From NCBI GenBank assembly GCA_947167515.1, contig CAMVIM010000024.1, positions 1-56,969 of the forward strand: a stretch of DNA of 56,969 nucleotides, in the 5' to 3' direction. The DNA is from an uncultured Prevotellaceae bacterium. GTDB lineage: Bacteria; Bacteroidota; Bacteroidia; Bacteroidales; Bacteroidaceae. Under the pieces are notes generated by a model. That model saw only the letters and a program-made list of their open reading frames with translations. It was not told the origin of the DNA and ran no database searches. Shown piece by piece: positions 1 to 9,034 of the stretch; position 1 is the first letter of the stretch; every line of letters starts with the position of its first letter. The position numbers were made by a program, and so were the translations under genes.

Positions 1-51
1 AGCACAACCTTGCCAAGGTTGGGGTCGCGAGTTCGAGTCTCGTTTTCCGCT
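1..51 (+). tRNA. tRNA-Gly (GCC), 5' part cut by window edge
   Basis: The 3' two thirds of a tRNA: anticodon arm with GCC, variable loop, T arm and the 3' acceptor strand TTTCCGC plus discriminator T. Every visible base matches the complete tRNA-Gly copy that starts at 122. The 5' acceptor strand and D arm lie outside the window. No CCA is encoded. It is the first of a tandem pair. Confidence 0.93.
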
Positions 52-121
52 CAAAATAATGGTTCATAATAAATTAAGGGATTTTTAGTGATTCCTGTTT
101 GTGAAAATAGAAATCACGTGT

Positions 122-194
122 GCGGAAATAGCTCAGTTGGTAGAGCACAACCTTGCCAAGGTTGGGGTCGCGAGTTCGAGTCTCGTTTTCCGCT
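122..194 (+). tRNA. tRNA-Gly (GCC)
   Basis: A complete cloverleaf can be drawn: acceptor GCGGAAA/TTTCCGC, a D arm starting GCTCAGTTGG, anticodon GCC in the loop CTTGCCAAG, and a T arm containing GTTCGAGTC. The length is 73 nt and CCA is not encoded. It is a tandem copy of the tRNA at 1-51, 70 bases downstream, and is followed by a hairpin terminator, so the pair is probably one transcript. Confidence 0.97.
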
Positions 195-228
195 CATCAT
201 TTAGACATTCGTTTTTTCATAGCATTCG

Positions 229-265
229 TGTATCAGAGGCCGTGAGGTTTCTGATACATTTTTTT
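229..265 (+). terminator. Terminator after the tRNA-Gly pair
   Basis: Perfect 9-bp stem (229-237 with 250-258) and 12-nt loop, followed by seven T residues on the plus strand. It sits between the tRNA-Gly genes and the convergent hisB gene. It fits an intrinsic terminator for the tRNA transcript; in the other direction there is no good T run. Confidence 0.85.
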
Positions 266-295
266 GCTTAACTCCACCGAAAAGATTCAAGTGGC

Positions 296-1396
296 TCACA
301 GCACCCCCTTACTGCTGGGGAGTTGAAACTTGTAGATGTCGCGCTTGACCGCCATCTTGATGCTGCGGGCAAGTGCTTTGAAGATTCCTTCGATTTTGTG
401 ATGCTCGTTGTCGCCTTCGGCCTTGATGTTAAGATTCATGCGGGCTGCATCACTAAAGGATTTGAAGAAGTGGAGGAACATTTCGGTAGGCATGTCCCCT
501 ACCCGCTCACGCTTGAAGTCAGCATTCCACACAAGCCAAGCACGGCCCCCGAAGTCAAGTGCCACCTGACAAAGGCAGTCATCCATCGGGAGCGTGTAGC
601 CGTAAGTGTCGGCGGTACCATTGAGGTCATAGCCATAACGCTCGATGCCACGCTTGTCACCCAATGCCTTGGCTATACATTCGCCAAGTGCAATGCCTGT
701 GTCCTCGATGGTGTGGTGCTCATCCACCTTGAGGTCACCTTTCACATGGATGCGGAGGTCTATGGAACCATGCTTGCCAATTTGCTCCAGCATGTGATCG
801 AAGAAGCCCAGTCCCGTGTTGATGTCGCACACCCCTGTTCCATCAAGATTGAGACTGATATCAATGTCCGTCTCTTTCGTGGTGCGACGCACGGAAGCCG
901 TTCGTTCACCCGCAAAGAGGATTTCGGTGATTTCATCCCACGACTGCACATTATCTCCCAAGATGAGATACTTGCAACCGAGGTTCAACGCCAGTTGCTT
1001 ATCTGTCTCGCGGTCGCCAATCACATAACAATTAGCCAAATCATACTCTCCCGTCATGTACTTGCCCAGCATGCCTGTTCCTGGCTTACGACTGGGCAGA
1101 TTGTCAGCTGGGAAAGAGCGGTCGATGAGGATGTCATCGAAGGTGACGCCTTCCCCCTTCAGCGTATTGAGCATGAGGTAATGTGTAGGCCAAAAGTCTT
1201 CTTCTGGATAGGAATCTGTGCCAAGCCCATCTTGATTGCTCACCATCACAAACTCAAAATCGAGCTTGGTGCGGATGAAGTTGAGGTTGCGAATCACACC
1301 TGGAACGAACTGAAACTTCTCGAAAGAATCAATTTGTTCGTCGGCAGGCTCTACAAGGATGGTACCGTCGCGGTCGATGAAAAGTGCTTGCTTCAT
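296..1396 (-). CDS. hisB: Bifunctional histidinol-phosphatase / imidazoleglycerol-phosphate dehydratase
   Basis: Catalyses two steps of histidine synthesis: dehydration of imidazole-glycerol phosphate and dephosphorylation of histidinol phosphate. Residues about 1-165 form a HAD phosphatase with the nucleophile motif FIDRDGT near residue 7. Residues about 170-366 form the IGPD domain, with metal-binding histidines in the [13 protein letters not shown] and DEHHTIED segments. At 366 aa it is close to the length of the fused enterobacterial enzyme. ATG start. It is the last gene of hisG-hisD-hisC-hisB, 18 bases after hisC. The fusion is well known in gammaproteobacteria and Bacteroidota. Confidence 0.97.
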   Translation of the reverse strand: MKQALFIDRDGTILVEPADEQIDSFEKFQFVPGVIRNLNFIRTKLDFEFVMVSNQDGLGTDSYPEEDFWPTHYLMLNTLKGEGVTFDDILIDRSFPADNLPSRKPGTGMLGKYMTGEYDLANCYVIGDRETDKQLALNLGCKYLILGDNVQSWDEITEILFAGERTASVRRTTKETDIDISLNLDGTGVCDINTGLGFFDHMLEQIGKHGSIDLRIHVKGDLKVDEHHTIEDTGIALGECIAKALGDKRGIERYGYDLNGTADTYGYTLPMDDCLCQVALDFGGRAWLVWNADFKRERVGDMPTEMFLHFFKSFSDAARMNLNIKAEGDNEHHKIEGIFKALARSIKMAVKRDIYKFQLPSSKGVL

Positions 1397-1414
1397 TGAT
1401 AAATTCTCTTTTTA

Positions 1415-2452
1415 TTATACGTATTGCCTCAGCGCTGAAAGCAGTTTGGTGTTCTCATCTTTCGTACCTACCGTGATGCGGAGACAATCGCCACAAAGAT
1501 GAACCCGATTGCGGTTACGCACAACGACACCTTTCTGTACCAAATACCGATAGATGCTATCAGCATCCGTCACTTTCACCAAGATGAAGTTGGCATCAGT
1601 GGGGTAAACCTTCTTGCAGATTGGCAGAAGCCCCAGCGACTTGATGAGCGTCACACGTTCTTCAAGAATCATAGTGATGTGGCGTTGCAACAAGGTCACA
1701 TTGGTCAAGATCTCCATCGCCTTCTTCTGAGTGAGCACGTTGACATTATAAGGGTATTTTACCTTGTTGAACAAGGCTATGATGTCAGTACTGGCAAATG
1801 CCATACCCAATCGAATACCAGCTGCCCCCCATGCTTTTGAGAAGGTCGCCAATACAATCAGATTCGGATATTTCTGAAGGTCAAAGCGAAAAGGCTTCTG
1901 AACAGAGAAGTCGCTATATGCCTCATCCACAATCACAATGCCTTGAAAGTTTGAAATGACCTTTTCAATCTTCTCACGCTGAAAGGCATTGCCCGTCGGG
2001 TTGTTAGGCGAACAGATGAAAAGGAGTTTTGTGTTCTCGTCACATGCTGCCAGAAGTGCATCAGGATCAATGTCGTAGTGTTCATCCAACGAAACTTTGC
2101 GGTATTCAATATCGTTCACATCGGCACAGACCTCATACATGCCGTATGTTGGGTCTATCGCCACCACATTGTCTTTACCTGGACGACAGAAGATACGGAA
2201 AGGCAAGTCAATAGCCTCATCACTACCATTGCCCAGAAATATATGGTCAACAGGAACTCCCTTCAGCGGAGAAATCATCTGTTTCAACTGTTCTTGCAAA
2301 GGGTCGGGATAACGATTCACGCCATTAGAATACGGGTTCTCATTGGCATCAATGAAAACATCAGCCTTCAGTCCCTTAAACTCATCACGGGCGCAACTAT
2401 AAGGCTTAAGTGCCCAAATGTTGGGGCGCACCAATTCTTGCAAACTTTTCAT
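1415..2452 (-). CDS. hisC: Histidinol-phosphate aminotransferase
   Basis: PLP-dependent class I/II aminotransferase that converts imidazole-acetol phosphate to histidinol phosphate. The PLP lysine lies in [14 protein letters not shown] in the middle of the protein, and the C-terminal arginine region CLRITVGT is typical of HisC. Length 345 aa, ATG start. It follows hisD by 19 bases; that gap is made of reiterated TTAAGAATTA-like words rather than a ribosome-binding site. Third gene of the his operon. Confidence 0.97.
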   Translation of the reverse strand: MKSLQELVRPNIWALKPYSCARDEFKGLKADVFIDANENPYSNGVNRYPDPLQEQLKQMISPLKGVPVDHIFLGNGSDEAIDLPFRIFCRPGKDNVVAIDPTYGMYEVCADVNDIEYRKVSLDEHYDIDPDALLAACDENTKLLFICSPNNPTGNAFQREKIEKVISNFQGIVIVDEAYSDFSVQKPFRFDLQKYPNLIVLATFSKAWGAAGIRLGMAFASTDIIALFNKVKYPYNVNVLTQKKAMEILTNVTLLQRHITMILEERVTLIKSLGLLPICKKVYPTDANFILVKVTDADSIYRYLVQKGVVVRNRNRVHLCGDCLRITVGTKDENTKLLSALRQYV

Positions 2453-2471
2453 TCTTCTTAATTCTTAACTC

Positions 2472-3758
2472 CTAATTCTTAATATCTTCCAGTCTTACAG
2501 TCATCGCATTCTTGTGAGCATCCAGCTGCTCAGCCGCTGCCATCAATTCGACCGCAGGTCCAATGATTCGGATGCCTTCAGCTGTCAACTCCTGAAAGGT
2601 AATCTTGCGGCAGAACGAATCGAGGTTCACACCACTATAAGCCTTCGCATAGCCGGAGGTAGGCAATGTGTGGTTGGTGCCAGAGGCATAGTCGCCAGCG
2701 GACTCACACGAATAGTTGCCAAGAAAAACGCTTCCCGCATTCACCACCCTCTCAGCAAAAGCCATATAATCCTTCACTGCCAGAATCAGGTGCTCGGGAG
2801 CATATTCGTTCGTCATCTCCACCACTTCCTCCATATCCTTCACAATGATGAGTTTAGAGTATTGCAAAGATTTCTCGGCAATCTCCTTGCGAGGCAACAA
2901 GGCAAGTTGTCTGTCCACTTCTACACTTACCTTCTCTGCCATCGCTTCGGAAGTCGTGATAAGAATCACCTGTGAATCAATTCCATGTTCTGCCTGAGAA
3001 AGCAAATCAGCTGCCACAAACACAGGATTGGCCGTTTCGTCAGCAACCACAGCCACCTCAGAAGGACCTGCAGGCATGTCTATCGCCACTTCGTGCAAAC
3101 TCACTTGCTGCTTGGCAGCCATTACGAACTGGTTGCCCGGACCAAAAATCTTGCTCACCTTCGGAACAGACTCAGTTCCGTATGCCATTGCACCGATGGC
3201 CTGAACACCACCAGCCTTGAATATCTTGTTCACACCTGCAATCTTGGCTGCCATCAGAATGGCAGGATTCACTTTGCCCTCACGGTTAGGAGGTGTACAA
3301 AGCACAATTTCCTTGCAACCGGCTATCTTGGCAGGAGTAGCCAACATCAGTACCGTTGAGAAAAGTGGCGCTGTACCACCAGGAATGTAAAGACCCACCT
3401 GCTCGATGGCCACCGACTTTTGCCAGCATACCACACCAGGAGCGGTCTCCACCTTCTCGCCTTCAAACTTCTGTGAGGCATGGAACTTCTCAATGTTGGC
3501 ATGAGCAAGCTTTAGCGCGTCTTTCAAATCTTCAGACACCAATCCTTTCGCCTCCGCCATCTCTGCTTCGGACACAGCCAATGAATCGAGCCGCACCTTG
3601 TCGAACTTTTCCTCAAAGGCCTTCACTGCCGAATCGCCATACTGCCGAATCTGATCGAGTACGGTCTGCACCGTTTCGCGCAGTTCTGAAGCATCACGAT
3701 GCGGACGTTCCAGTAAAGTAGTCCATTCGGTTCTGTTTGGATATTTTATGATGTTCAT
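2472..3758 (-). CDS. hisD: Histidinol dehydrogenase
   Basis: NAD-dependent, zinc-containing enzyme that oxidises histidinol to histidine, the final two steps of the pathway. It shows the family signature around AGPSEVAVVAD and the zinc/substrate region SQAEHGIDSQ, plus the C-terminal SGTNHTLPTSGYA block. Length 428 aa is standard. Its ATG shares one base with the hisG stop codon (TAATG), which suggests translational coupling. Confidence 0.97.
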   Translation of the reverse strand: MNIIKYPNRTEWTTLLERPHRDASELRETVQTVLDQIRQYGDSAVKAFEEKFDKVRLDSLAVSEAEMAEAKGLVSEDLKDALKLAHANIEKFHASQKFEGEKVETAPGVVCWQKSVAIEQVGLYIPGGTAPLFSTVLMLATPAKIAGCKEIVLCTPPNREGKVNPAILMAAKIAGVNKIFKAGGVQAIGAMAYGTESVPKVSKIFGPGNQFVMAAKQQVSLHEVAIDMPAGPSEVAVVADETANPVFVAADLLSQAEHGIDSQVILITTSEAMAEKVSVEVDRQLALLPRKEIAEKSLQYSKLIIVKDMEEVVEMTNEYAPEHLILAVKDYMAFAERVVNAGSVFLGNYSCESAGDYASGTNHTLPTSGYAKAYSGVNLDSFCRKITFQELTAEGIRIIGPAVELMAAAEQLDAHKNAMTVRLEDIKN

Positions 3759-4609
3759 TAGAGTATCATCTTTTCAATTGGTGTAACCAAAATACCTTCT
3801 GCACCCAAAGACTTCAACTGACCCACGATTTCCCAAAAATGTTTCTCGTCGAGTACGGCATGTACAGAACACCATTCTTCGTCTGCCAACGGGATGATAG
3901 TCGGACTTTTCAAGCCAGGCAACACTTTTACAATTTCGGCCAAACGAGCCTTGGGAGCATTCATGCGCACATATTTCTTGTCTTCGGCGATGAGCACTGA
4001 CTCAATGCGGAACAACAAGTCATCAAGAATGCCCTTCTTCTCTTCGTCCAGATTCTTGTTGCCAATCAGCAGAGCCTCACTCTTCATCACCACTTCCACT
4101 TCTTTCAAGTTGTTGCTAACCAGCGTGGAGCCAGAACTGACAATGTCAAAGATACCGTCGGCAAGTCCAATGCCCGGCGCAATTTCCACCGAACCTTGAA
4201 TAACGTGAATATCAGTCTTTACTCCTTTCTCATCCAAGAACTTCTTCAAAATGACAGGATAAGACGTGGCTATCGTCTTGCCATTGAACCATTCCACACC
4301 TGGATAATCAATCGCCTTTGGAATAGCTAGCGAGATACGACACTTGCTGAAGCCCAGACGCTTCACGACATCGGCATTTTCGCAACGCTCCACAAATTCA
4401 TTCTCGCCCACGATGCCCACATCAGCCACACCATCGGCCACCGTCTGTGGAATATCATCGTCGCGAAGGAAAAGCACTTCGAGCGGAAAGTTTGAAGCCT
4501 GAACAAGCAGTGTGCGCTTGCTTGAACCCACCTTGATACCTGTCTCTTTCAGAAGATTCATCGTATCTTCATAAAGACGGCCTTTTGATTGTACTGCTAT
4601 ACGTAACAT
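3758..4609 (-). CDS. hisG: ATP phosphoribosyltransferase, long form
   Basis: First and committed enzyme of histidine synthesis, joining ATP and PRPP. It starts LRIAVQSKGRL, has the DVGIVGENE segment and the PRPP-binding ASSGSTL-type loop (IVSSGSTLVSNN). At 283 aa it is the long form, with a C-terminal ACT-like regulatory domain (about residues 210-283) through which histidine usually inhibits the enzyme. ATG start. First gene of the his operon. The 80 bases upstream contain no clear TAnnTTTG promoter and no His-codon-rich leader peptide. Confidence 0.97.
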   Translation of the reverse strand: MLRIAVQSKGRLYEDTMNLLKETGIKVGSSKRTLLVQASNFPLEVLFLRDDDIPQTVADGVADVGIVGENEFVERCENADVVKRLGFSKCRISLAIPKAIDYPGVEWFNGKTIATSYPVILKKFLDEKGVKTDIHVIQGSVEIAPGIGLADGIFDIVSSGSTLVSNNLKEVEVVMKSEALLIGNKNLDEEKKGILDDLLFRIESVLIAEDKKYVRMNAPKARLAEIVKVLPGLKSPTIIPLADEEWCSVHAVLDEKHFWEIVGQLKSLGAEGILVTPIEKMIL

Positions 4610-4689
4610 ATATGTGTTGATTTTTAAATTCTTACTAATTACAAACTTCTTTGTTATAAATGTGAAGAGTTCACCCTATGCGAGCTGAC

Positions 4690-5862
4690 TCAATTGATAG
4701 CACCCTGAAGCAGCGTCATAATGGACTTGTTCGAAGGTATGTATGTGGCAATAAGTGGAGTCTGACGGTAAGGGCCGTCGTGTCGGAAGAACTCCAGAAT
4801 GGAACTGAAGGGATAACGACTCGTATCGAAAACAATGTAGTCATAGTCCCTGTACAGCACATCCGTGCTCGGCACATCACCCAGACGCGAATGGAATACA
4901 TCATACTTGAACCCATGCTTTTCGGCAATCTGTTTCATGTCATCAAGGTTTTGTCCATCGCTTACAATCAAGAATTTCTGCCGTTTCATCTTCATCTTCT
5001 TGCGCGACAAGGCGCGTGACTTCTGCATCAAGTAGGACATGACACCACGAAGGAACACCGTTAGGGTGATGAAGGCTGAGTAGATGGCACTGTAATGGGC
5101 GAAGTGTTTCTTGAAGAAAATCACCATCGCCTTATGGAAGGCATTCACATATTTGAGAGAATCCTTCTTTGTGCTCTCCCCCTTATAGTGAAGAATGTGG
5201 GTGGGCAGGTAATAGTTCTTATAGCCCGCCTTCAACACACGGTAGCTGAGGTCGATGTCCTCACCATACATGAAAAACGTCTCGTCCAGCAGCCCCACCT
5301 TATCCAACGCCGACCGGCGAATGAACATGAAAGCACCACTCACAATCTCTATCGGATTAATGGCCTGCTTGTTGAGGTACTGCATATAGTATCGGCCAAA
5401 CAAACGGCTTTTGGGAAACAACGAACCTAAGCCCGTCATCTTGCAGAACGCTACAAAAGGTGTCGGCACCCCACGACGAGACTCTGGCGCAAAAGAGCCA
5501 TCTGCACGCATCATTCCCACGCCACACATGCCTGCCTGTGGGTTCTTATCCATAAAATCAATACATTCCCTCAGGGTTCGCTCACCCACGAAGGTATCAG
5601 GATTCAACAGCAACACATACTCGCCACGAGCCTCCCGAATGGCTTGGTTGTTGGCGCGAGAGAAACCCACATTCTCCGAGTTCTCGATATAGCGCACCCA
5701 CGGAAACTTTGCCCGCAAATAGGGAACCGAATCATCCGTGCTATGATTGTCAACCACAAACACCTCACCTAACACTCCGACCAAAGCCTTTTCCACCGAG
5801 AGCAAGCACTGTTCAAGGTAATAGCGCACATTGTAGTTTACTATGACTATGGAAAGTTTCAT
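4690..5862 (-). CDS. Family 2 glycosyltransferase with C-terminal extension
   Basis: Predicted to transfer a sugar from a nucleotide donor to a cell-surface glycan; substrate unknown. The N-terminal GT-A fold has SIVIVNYN at residues 4-11, the metal-binding region LLNPDTF near residue 85, and the ED-containing acceptor region MYGEDIDLSYR near 205, as in rhamnosyltransferase-like GT2 proteins. A hydrophobic stretch (AFITLTVFLRGVMSYL) lies near residue 265. The last 100 residues form an extra, unrecognised domain starting near KFLIVSDG. It is 6 bases after the membrane protein and follows recR. Confidence 0.9.
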   Translation of the reverse strand: MKLSIVIVNYNVRYYLEQCLLSVEKALVGVLGEVFVVDNHSTDDSVPYLRAKFPWVRYIENSENVGFSRANNQAIREARGEYVLLLNPDTFVGERTLRECIDFMDKNPQAGMCGVGMMRADGSFAPESRRGVPTPFVAFCKMTGLGSLFPKSRLFGRYYMQYLNKQAINPIEIVSGAFMFIRRSALDKVGLLDETFFMYGEDIDLSYRVLKAGYKNYYLPTHILHYKGESTKKDSLKYVNAFHKAMVIFFKKHFAHYSAIYSAFITLTVFLRGVMSYLMQKSRALSRKKMKMKRQKFLIVSDGQNLDDMKQIAEKHGFKYDVFHSRLGDVPSTDVLYRDYDYIVFDTSRYPFSSILEFFRHDGPYRQTPLIATYIPSNKSIMTLLQGAIN

Positions 5863-5868
5863 CCTCGC

Positions 5869-6321
5869 TTATTCTTTATTCACTCCCTCCAGATAGGAAG
5901 AAATCTTTGCCCCCGATGGCCAGCAGTAAATCGTGGAACTGGCAGCAATCAACGCACAAAACGCACCACTCACACTCGTGGCAAGATAATAGACTACAAT
6001 GGAAAACACCGCTCCCAAGCACAAGATGCCCAGCCGCACGGCACTCCACACATGGTACGATTTCAATGCCTCCTCATTGTTCATGCGGCGCAGTCCTTTC
6101 GTCGTGTTCAGCGTAAAAAGCTTCAGAGCGACAGGAATACCAACCACCGTCAGCAGAATGGCCACCGTATTCAGCTGAAACTCATCCGTCGAATGTGGCA
6201 TCACCAACCCATTCGGTATCACATCTAATTCACCCAGCACAATCGCCGCCACCATCAGCAGCCAAGCCACGCCCATTTCTATTCTCAGAACACTCAATAA
6301 TTTCTGTATATATTTAACCAT
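5869..6321 (-). CDS. Unrecognised four-helix membrane protein
   Basis: A 150-aa protein with four hydrophobic segments (about residues 15-33, 48-66, 90-110 and 115-135). It resembles small Bacteroidales membrane proteins of unknown function; I cannot assign a family. ATG start. It lies between recR (27-base gap) and the glycosyltransferase (6-base gap), so it is probably co-transcribed with both. A role in envelope glycan assembly with the glycosyltransferase is only a guess from position. Confidence 0.8.
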   Translation of the reverse strand: MVKYIQKLLSVLRIEMGVAWLLMVAAIVLGELDVIPNGLVMPHSTDEFQLNTVAILLTVVGIPVALKLFTLNTTKGLRRMNNEEALKSYHVWSAVRLGILCLGAVFSIVVYYLATSVSGAFCALIAASSTIYCWPSGAKISSYLEGVNKE

Positions 6322-6348
6322 TGTTCAAAATTTCCTATTCCTGCTTTC

Positions 6349-6966
6349 TCACTTTCCAGTGAAAGGTACACGATTCACCAGCGAACGTCCCAAAGTCACC
6401 TCGTCGGTGTATTGCAATTCATCATTGATGCTCATGCCCCGCGCCAGCATCGTCAGCTTCACCTCTGGATAATCCTTCAGTTTCCGCGAGATGTAGAAAT
6501 TGGTTGAGTCGCCTTCCATCGTGGAACTCAAAGCGAAAATCACCTCTTCCACCCCACCCTGAGCCACGCGATCCACCAAACTGTCTATTTCCAGTTCGCC
6601 AGGACCCACTCCGTCCATCGGGGATATGACCCCACCCAGCACGTGATAAAGCCCTCGGTACTGCATCGTCTGCTCTATCGCCATCACGTCCTGAACATTC
6701 TCCACCACACAGATGGTCGATGCATCGCGCATGGGATTGGCACAGATTTGGCAAACATCCTCGTCACTGATATTGTGACACACACTACAGTAGTGCACTT
6801 CATGACACAACATCGAGACAGCATCCGTGAAAGCATCAATCTTGCCAACATCCAGACGCAGCATGTGAAGAACGAGTCGCATGGCGGTCTTGCGTCCGAC
6901 ACCAGGCAGTTTTGAAAACTCATCTACGGCACGTTCAAGCAATGCCGACGAATACTGCTGATTCAT
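6349..6966 (-). CDS. recR: Recombination mediator protein RecR
   Basis: Works with RecF/RecO to load RecA on gapped DNA. It has a helix-hairpin-helix near residue 20 ([12 protein letters not shown]), a four-cysteine zinc motif (CSVC...CQIC) near residues 57-72, and a TOPRIM domain beginning [10 protein letters not shown] near residue 80. The 205-aa length is standard. ATG start, with a TACCTTTG -7 box 33-40 bases upstream. It leads a three-gene transcript with a membrane protein and a glycosyltransferase. Confidence 0.97.
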   Translation of the reverse strand: MNQQYSSALLERAVDEFSKLPGVGRKTAMRLVLHMLRLDVGKIDAFTDAVSMLCHEVHYCSVCHNISDEDVCQICANPMRDASTICVVENVQDVMAIEQTMQYRGLYHVLGGVISPMDGVGPGELEIDSLVDRVAQGGVEEVIFALSSTMEGDSTNFYISRKLKDYPEVKLTMLARGMSINDELQYTDEVTLGRSLVNRVPFTGK

Positions 6967-6998
6967 GTCTCACTTTTGCTATATCCCAAATTTGAGTG

Positions 6999-7006
6999 CA
7001 AAGGTA
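6999..7006 (-). promoter_or_regulatory. -7 promoter box for recR
   Basis: Minus-strand TACCTTTG, matching the Bacteroidota TAnnTTTG element, about 33 bases before the recR ATG. No convincing -33 TTTG is present at the expected distance, so the call rests on the -7 element alone. Confidence 0.6.
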
Positions 7007-7025
7007 CGAAAAATAAGTGAAAACA

Positions 7026-7102
7026 GAAAAGTGAAAAGTGAAAAATCCATATTCACACCTCACGATATGAGGGAAACACTGATTTTTCACTTTTCACCTT
7101 TC
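7026..7102. repeat. 22-bp inverted repeat between the holin-like operon and recR
   Basis: Arms 7026-7047 and 7081-7102 are inverted copies with one mismatch, built from GTGAAAA words. The position, just after the last gene of the minus-strand operon (stop at 7124), makes it a candidate terminator or transcript-stabilising stem. The same GTGAAAA word recurs at 41506-41521 and at the GH8 start (52335-52350). Confidence 0.75.
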
Positions 7103-7123
7103 AATTCCGGACACACCCGCCCA

Positions 7124-7369
7124 CTACCTTCTTCTTCTCGAAAAAAATCCAAACACCCCTTTCAGAGTGGTGAACGTTTTATAGGCTGATATGGCGTATC
7201 CGATGTAGTTCATGTACTTATTGGAAGAGCGAAGGAAAATGCTGCTGGGCGACACAAAGCAGTCCTCAACATCATTCTTCACACGGTCAACCCCATAACG
7301 AATCTGGCGTTTCGTGTGCTCTTTCTCGATGCGGATGTCCTTTAGCGACCTGAATTCTGTGTCTCTCAT
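7124..7369 (-). CDS. Small basic protein, unrecognised
   Basis: An 81-aa protein rich in Lys/Arg with a C-terminal FFSRRRR tail and one weakly hydrophobic stretch near residues 50-72. Its start overlaps the end of the holin-like gene by 4 bases (ATGA), which supports it as a real translated gene in a YtxH-holin-small protein operon. No function can be assigned. Envelope association is suggested by its neighbours. Confidence 0.75.
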   Translation of the reverse strand: MRDTEFRSLKDIRIEKEHTKRQIRYGVDRVKNDVEDCFVSPSSIFLRSSNKYMNYIGYAISAYKTFTTLKGVFGFFSRRRR

Positions 7370-7818
7370 CGCCCACCTCCTTCCTCTTCATAGTCGTCCA
7401 ATTCCTGCACAAGACTCTCGGCCAGCTTGCGGATCTGCTCATCCTTAGGCCGTTTGCTCACCATCTGTTCCGTCAGAGTCGGCACATTCAGCAACTGCTC
7501 ACTGAACATTCTCACAAACGGATTCTCAATCAGAGGCTTGCGCAGCAAGAACACGAGCAGGATAATGAGCAGCAACGTACCGCCCACAATGTAGTAGCTC
7601 AGCATCTCGCTGCCCGTCAGCAGGGTCAGTGTCTTCACCAACCCTGTGCTTAGGAAGAAGATGGCGCTCGTTGCCAACGCCAGTATGACTGCAGCCAGCA
7701 CCACAAACGAGGTCACCACCGTCAGACGCTCCGTCGCCTCCAAGCGCAGATAACGCTCCACACGGTAGGCCAAACGGCGAAAGTCTTCGCTAAATCTATT
7801 GGATGTATCTACATTCAT
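7366..7818 (-). CDS. Phage-holin-like (Phage_holin_3_6 type) membrane protein
   Basis: A 150-aa protein with an N-terminal amphipathic region, two strong transmembrane segments (about residues 40-62 and 70-95) and a charged acidic C-terminal tail ending EEEGGGR. This is the layout of the putative Actinobacterial/Bacteroidetes holin family found next to YtxH proteins; it is not evidence of a prophage. The ATG at 7818 is preferred over an in-frame TTG at 7833. The gene overlaps the downstream 81-aa gene by 4 bases. Confidence 0.85.
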   Translation of the reverse strand: MNVDTSNRFSEDFRRLAYRVERYLRLEATERLTVVTSFVVLAAVILALATSAIFFLSTGLVKTLTLLTGSEMLSYYIVGGTLLLIILLVFLLRKPLIENPFVRMFSEQLLNVPTLTEQMVSKRPKDEQIRKLAESLVQELDDYEEEGGGR

Positions 7819-7858
7819 GTCCTGTCCAATCAAGATAAGACTTCAAAAGTCCACACTC

Positions 7859-8101
7859 CTACTCGGCATCAAAGTCCTCAGCAGGAACGGCCTCTTTCTT
7901 CTTGCCAATACTCTTGATCTCATCAACGAGTTTGTCAAAGCCTTCCTTGTCCAGCTTGATTCCACGCTTTTCCAGTGCTTCCTTGATTTTTGCACGCTGG
8001 TCTTCGCCTTTCTCAGGAGCAAAAAGAAGACCTACTGCTGCTCCTGCAATTGCACCGCCAAGAAATGCAGCGGCCAATGCAATACCATCACCTTTTGTCA
8101 T
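7859..8101 (-). CDS. YtxH domain protein
   Basis: An 80-aa protein with a short N-terminal glycine/alanine-rich hydrophobic segment (GAIAGAAVGLLFAPEKG, the YtxH hallmark) and a charged helical tail. YtxH proteins are small envelope or stress-associated proteins of unclear biochemical role. The ATG at 8101 is chosen over an upstream in-frame codon because the YtxH domain starts there and a TATCTTTG promoter box lies at 8156-8163. First gene of a three-gene operon. Confidence 0.88.
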   Translation of the reverse strand: MTKGDGIALAAAFLGGAIAGAAVGLLFAPEKGEDQRAKIKEALEKRGIKLDKEGFDKLVDEIKSIGKKKEAVPAEDFDAE

Positions 8102-8155
8102 AGTTCTTTGGGTTTTAAGATTAATAATATGAACAAATATTTTCAATTTTCGTGC

Positions 8156-8186
8156 CAAAGATACGACATTCTCCACAAAAAGCAAG
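8156..8186 (-). promoter_or_regulatory. Promoter of the YtxH operon
   Basis: Minus-strand TATCTTTG at 8156-8163, with a CTTG -33-like element at 8183-8186 and a 19-base spacer. It is divergent from the SPOR lipoprotein promoter, whose -33 box is 40 bases away. Confidence 0.6.
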
Positions 8187-8225
8187 ACATTTTCCCACGT
8201 TTAACTTTTTTTTGCACACATCTCT

Positions 8226-8256
8226 TTTGTCGTGTGACAAATATGCCCTAACTTTG
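8226..8256 (+). promoter_or_regulatory. Promoter of the SPOR lipoprotein gene
   Basis: TTTG at 8226-8229, 19-base spacer, TAACTTTG at 8249-8256: a close match to the Bacteroidota sigma consensus. It leaves a leader of about 65 bases before the ATG at 8328. Confidence 0.85.
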
Positions 8257-8327
8257 TACACAATCATGAAGCCTAAAGCTTCCGAACCCCGCAAAAAGAA
8301 ACCATCTAATTATAAATCGAGAAAATT

Positions 8328-8816
8328 ATGAAGAAAAATCTATTGATGGGTTTAGCACTCGTTGCAGCCCTTGCCTTCGTTTCATGTAAATCATCTGAAA
8401 GCAGCTATAAGAAGGCATACGAAAAAGCCAAAGCACAGGAAATGTCCAGAACTAACACAACCGACCAAGTGGAAACGGCTCCCGTTACGGTGACCCCCGT
8501 TGTCACCACCACCCCTGTCGCCACCGTTGAAGCCAACACAGCCAACGACCGCCAAGAGCGACTCACCGTCATGAATGGAGGAACCCTCAAGGCCTTCAAC
8601 GTAGTATGTGGTTCGTTCAGCAATGTTGACAACGCCAACAATCTGCGCAACACCCTCGTGGCTAAAGGCTATTCGGCTCAGGTGGCACAGAACCCTGAGA
8701 CAGGCATGTACCGCGTCATCGCCTCTTCTTTCGATGATCGCGCATCTGCCGTTCAATCTCGCGACCAGCTTCGTGGCACCTACCCCGATGCTTGGCTCCT
8801 CTACCGCACTTATTAA
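8328..8816 (+). CDS. SPOR domain lipoprotein
   Basis: Probable outer- or inner-membrane lipoprotein that binds denuded septal peptidoglycan glycans. The signal peptide ends in the lipobox AFVSC (Cys about residue 20). A Thr/Pro/Val-rich linker follows. The C-terminal SPOR domain spans about residues 85-160 (VVCGSFSNVDNANNLRNTL and MYRVIASSFD). Length 162 aa. It has its own promoter and terminator and so is monocistronic. The target site at the septum is inferred from the family. Confidence 0.92.
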   Translation: MKKNLLMGLALVAALAFVSCKSSESSYKKAYEKAKAQEMSRTNTTDQVETAPVTVTPVVTTTPVATVEANTANDRQERLTVMNGGTLKAFNVVCGSFSNVDNANNLRNTLVAKGYSAQVAQNPETGMYRVIASSFDDRASAVQSRDQLRGTYPDAWLLYRTY

Positions 8817-8831
8817 ATAACCCTTATAGAT

Positions 8832-8870
8832 AAAAGTGGCAACCTGCATCCGTGCAAGTTGCCACTTTTT
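8832..8870 (+). terminator. Terminator after the SPOR lipoprotein gene
   Basis: A 12-bp stem (8832-8843 with 8858-8869) closes a 14-nt loop and runs into a T-rich tract. It starts 15 bases after the stop codon. Confidence 0.88.
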
Positions 8871-8939
8871 GTTTTTGCCATTTCTTGAACCAAGATGCAT
8901 TTTTTTAAGACTTTTCAAGGGTTTTTAGTTGTTTTTTCC

Positions 8940-8947
8940 TACCTTTG
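8940..8947 (+). promoter_or_regulatory. -7 promoter box for the symporter gene
   Basis: TACCTTTG 88 bases before the ATG at 9035. The -33 region is T-rich but has no clean TTTG at the usual spacing. It probably drives both the symporter and the antiporter. Confidence 0.5.
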
Positions 8948-9034
8948 CAACGAAATTGAAAAAGTGAAACTTCAACCTCATTACAAAATCTTATAAAAAG
9001 ACTTTGTTTTTCCAAGAAACCTGACTTAACGGAT

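Noticed and set aside
323-1399. A 358-aa plus-strand frame over hisB
   Set aside because: hisB is certain on the other strand; the plus frame has no family features.
4610-4689. Histidine attenuator leader before hisG
   Set aside because: The 80-base gap has no His-codon run and no terminator/antiterminator pair.
7366-7818. Prophage remnant because of the holin-like protein
   Set aside because: No other phage gene is near; this holin-type family is a normal chromosomal neighbour of YtxH in Bacteroidota.
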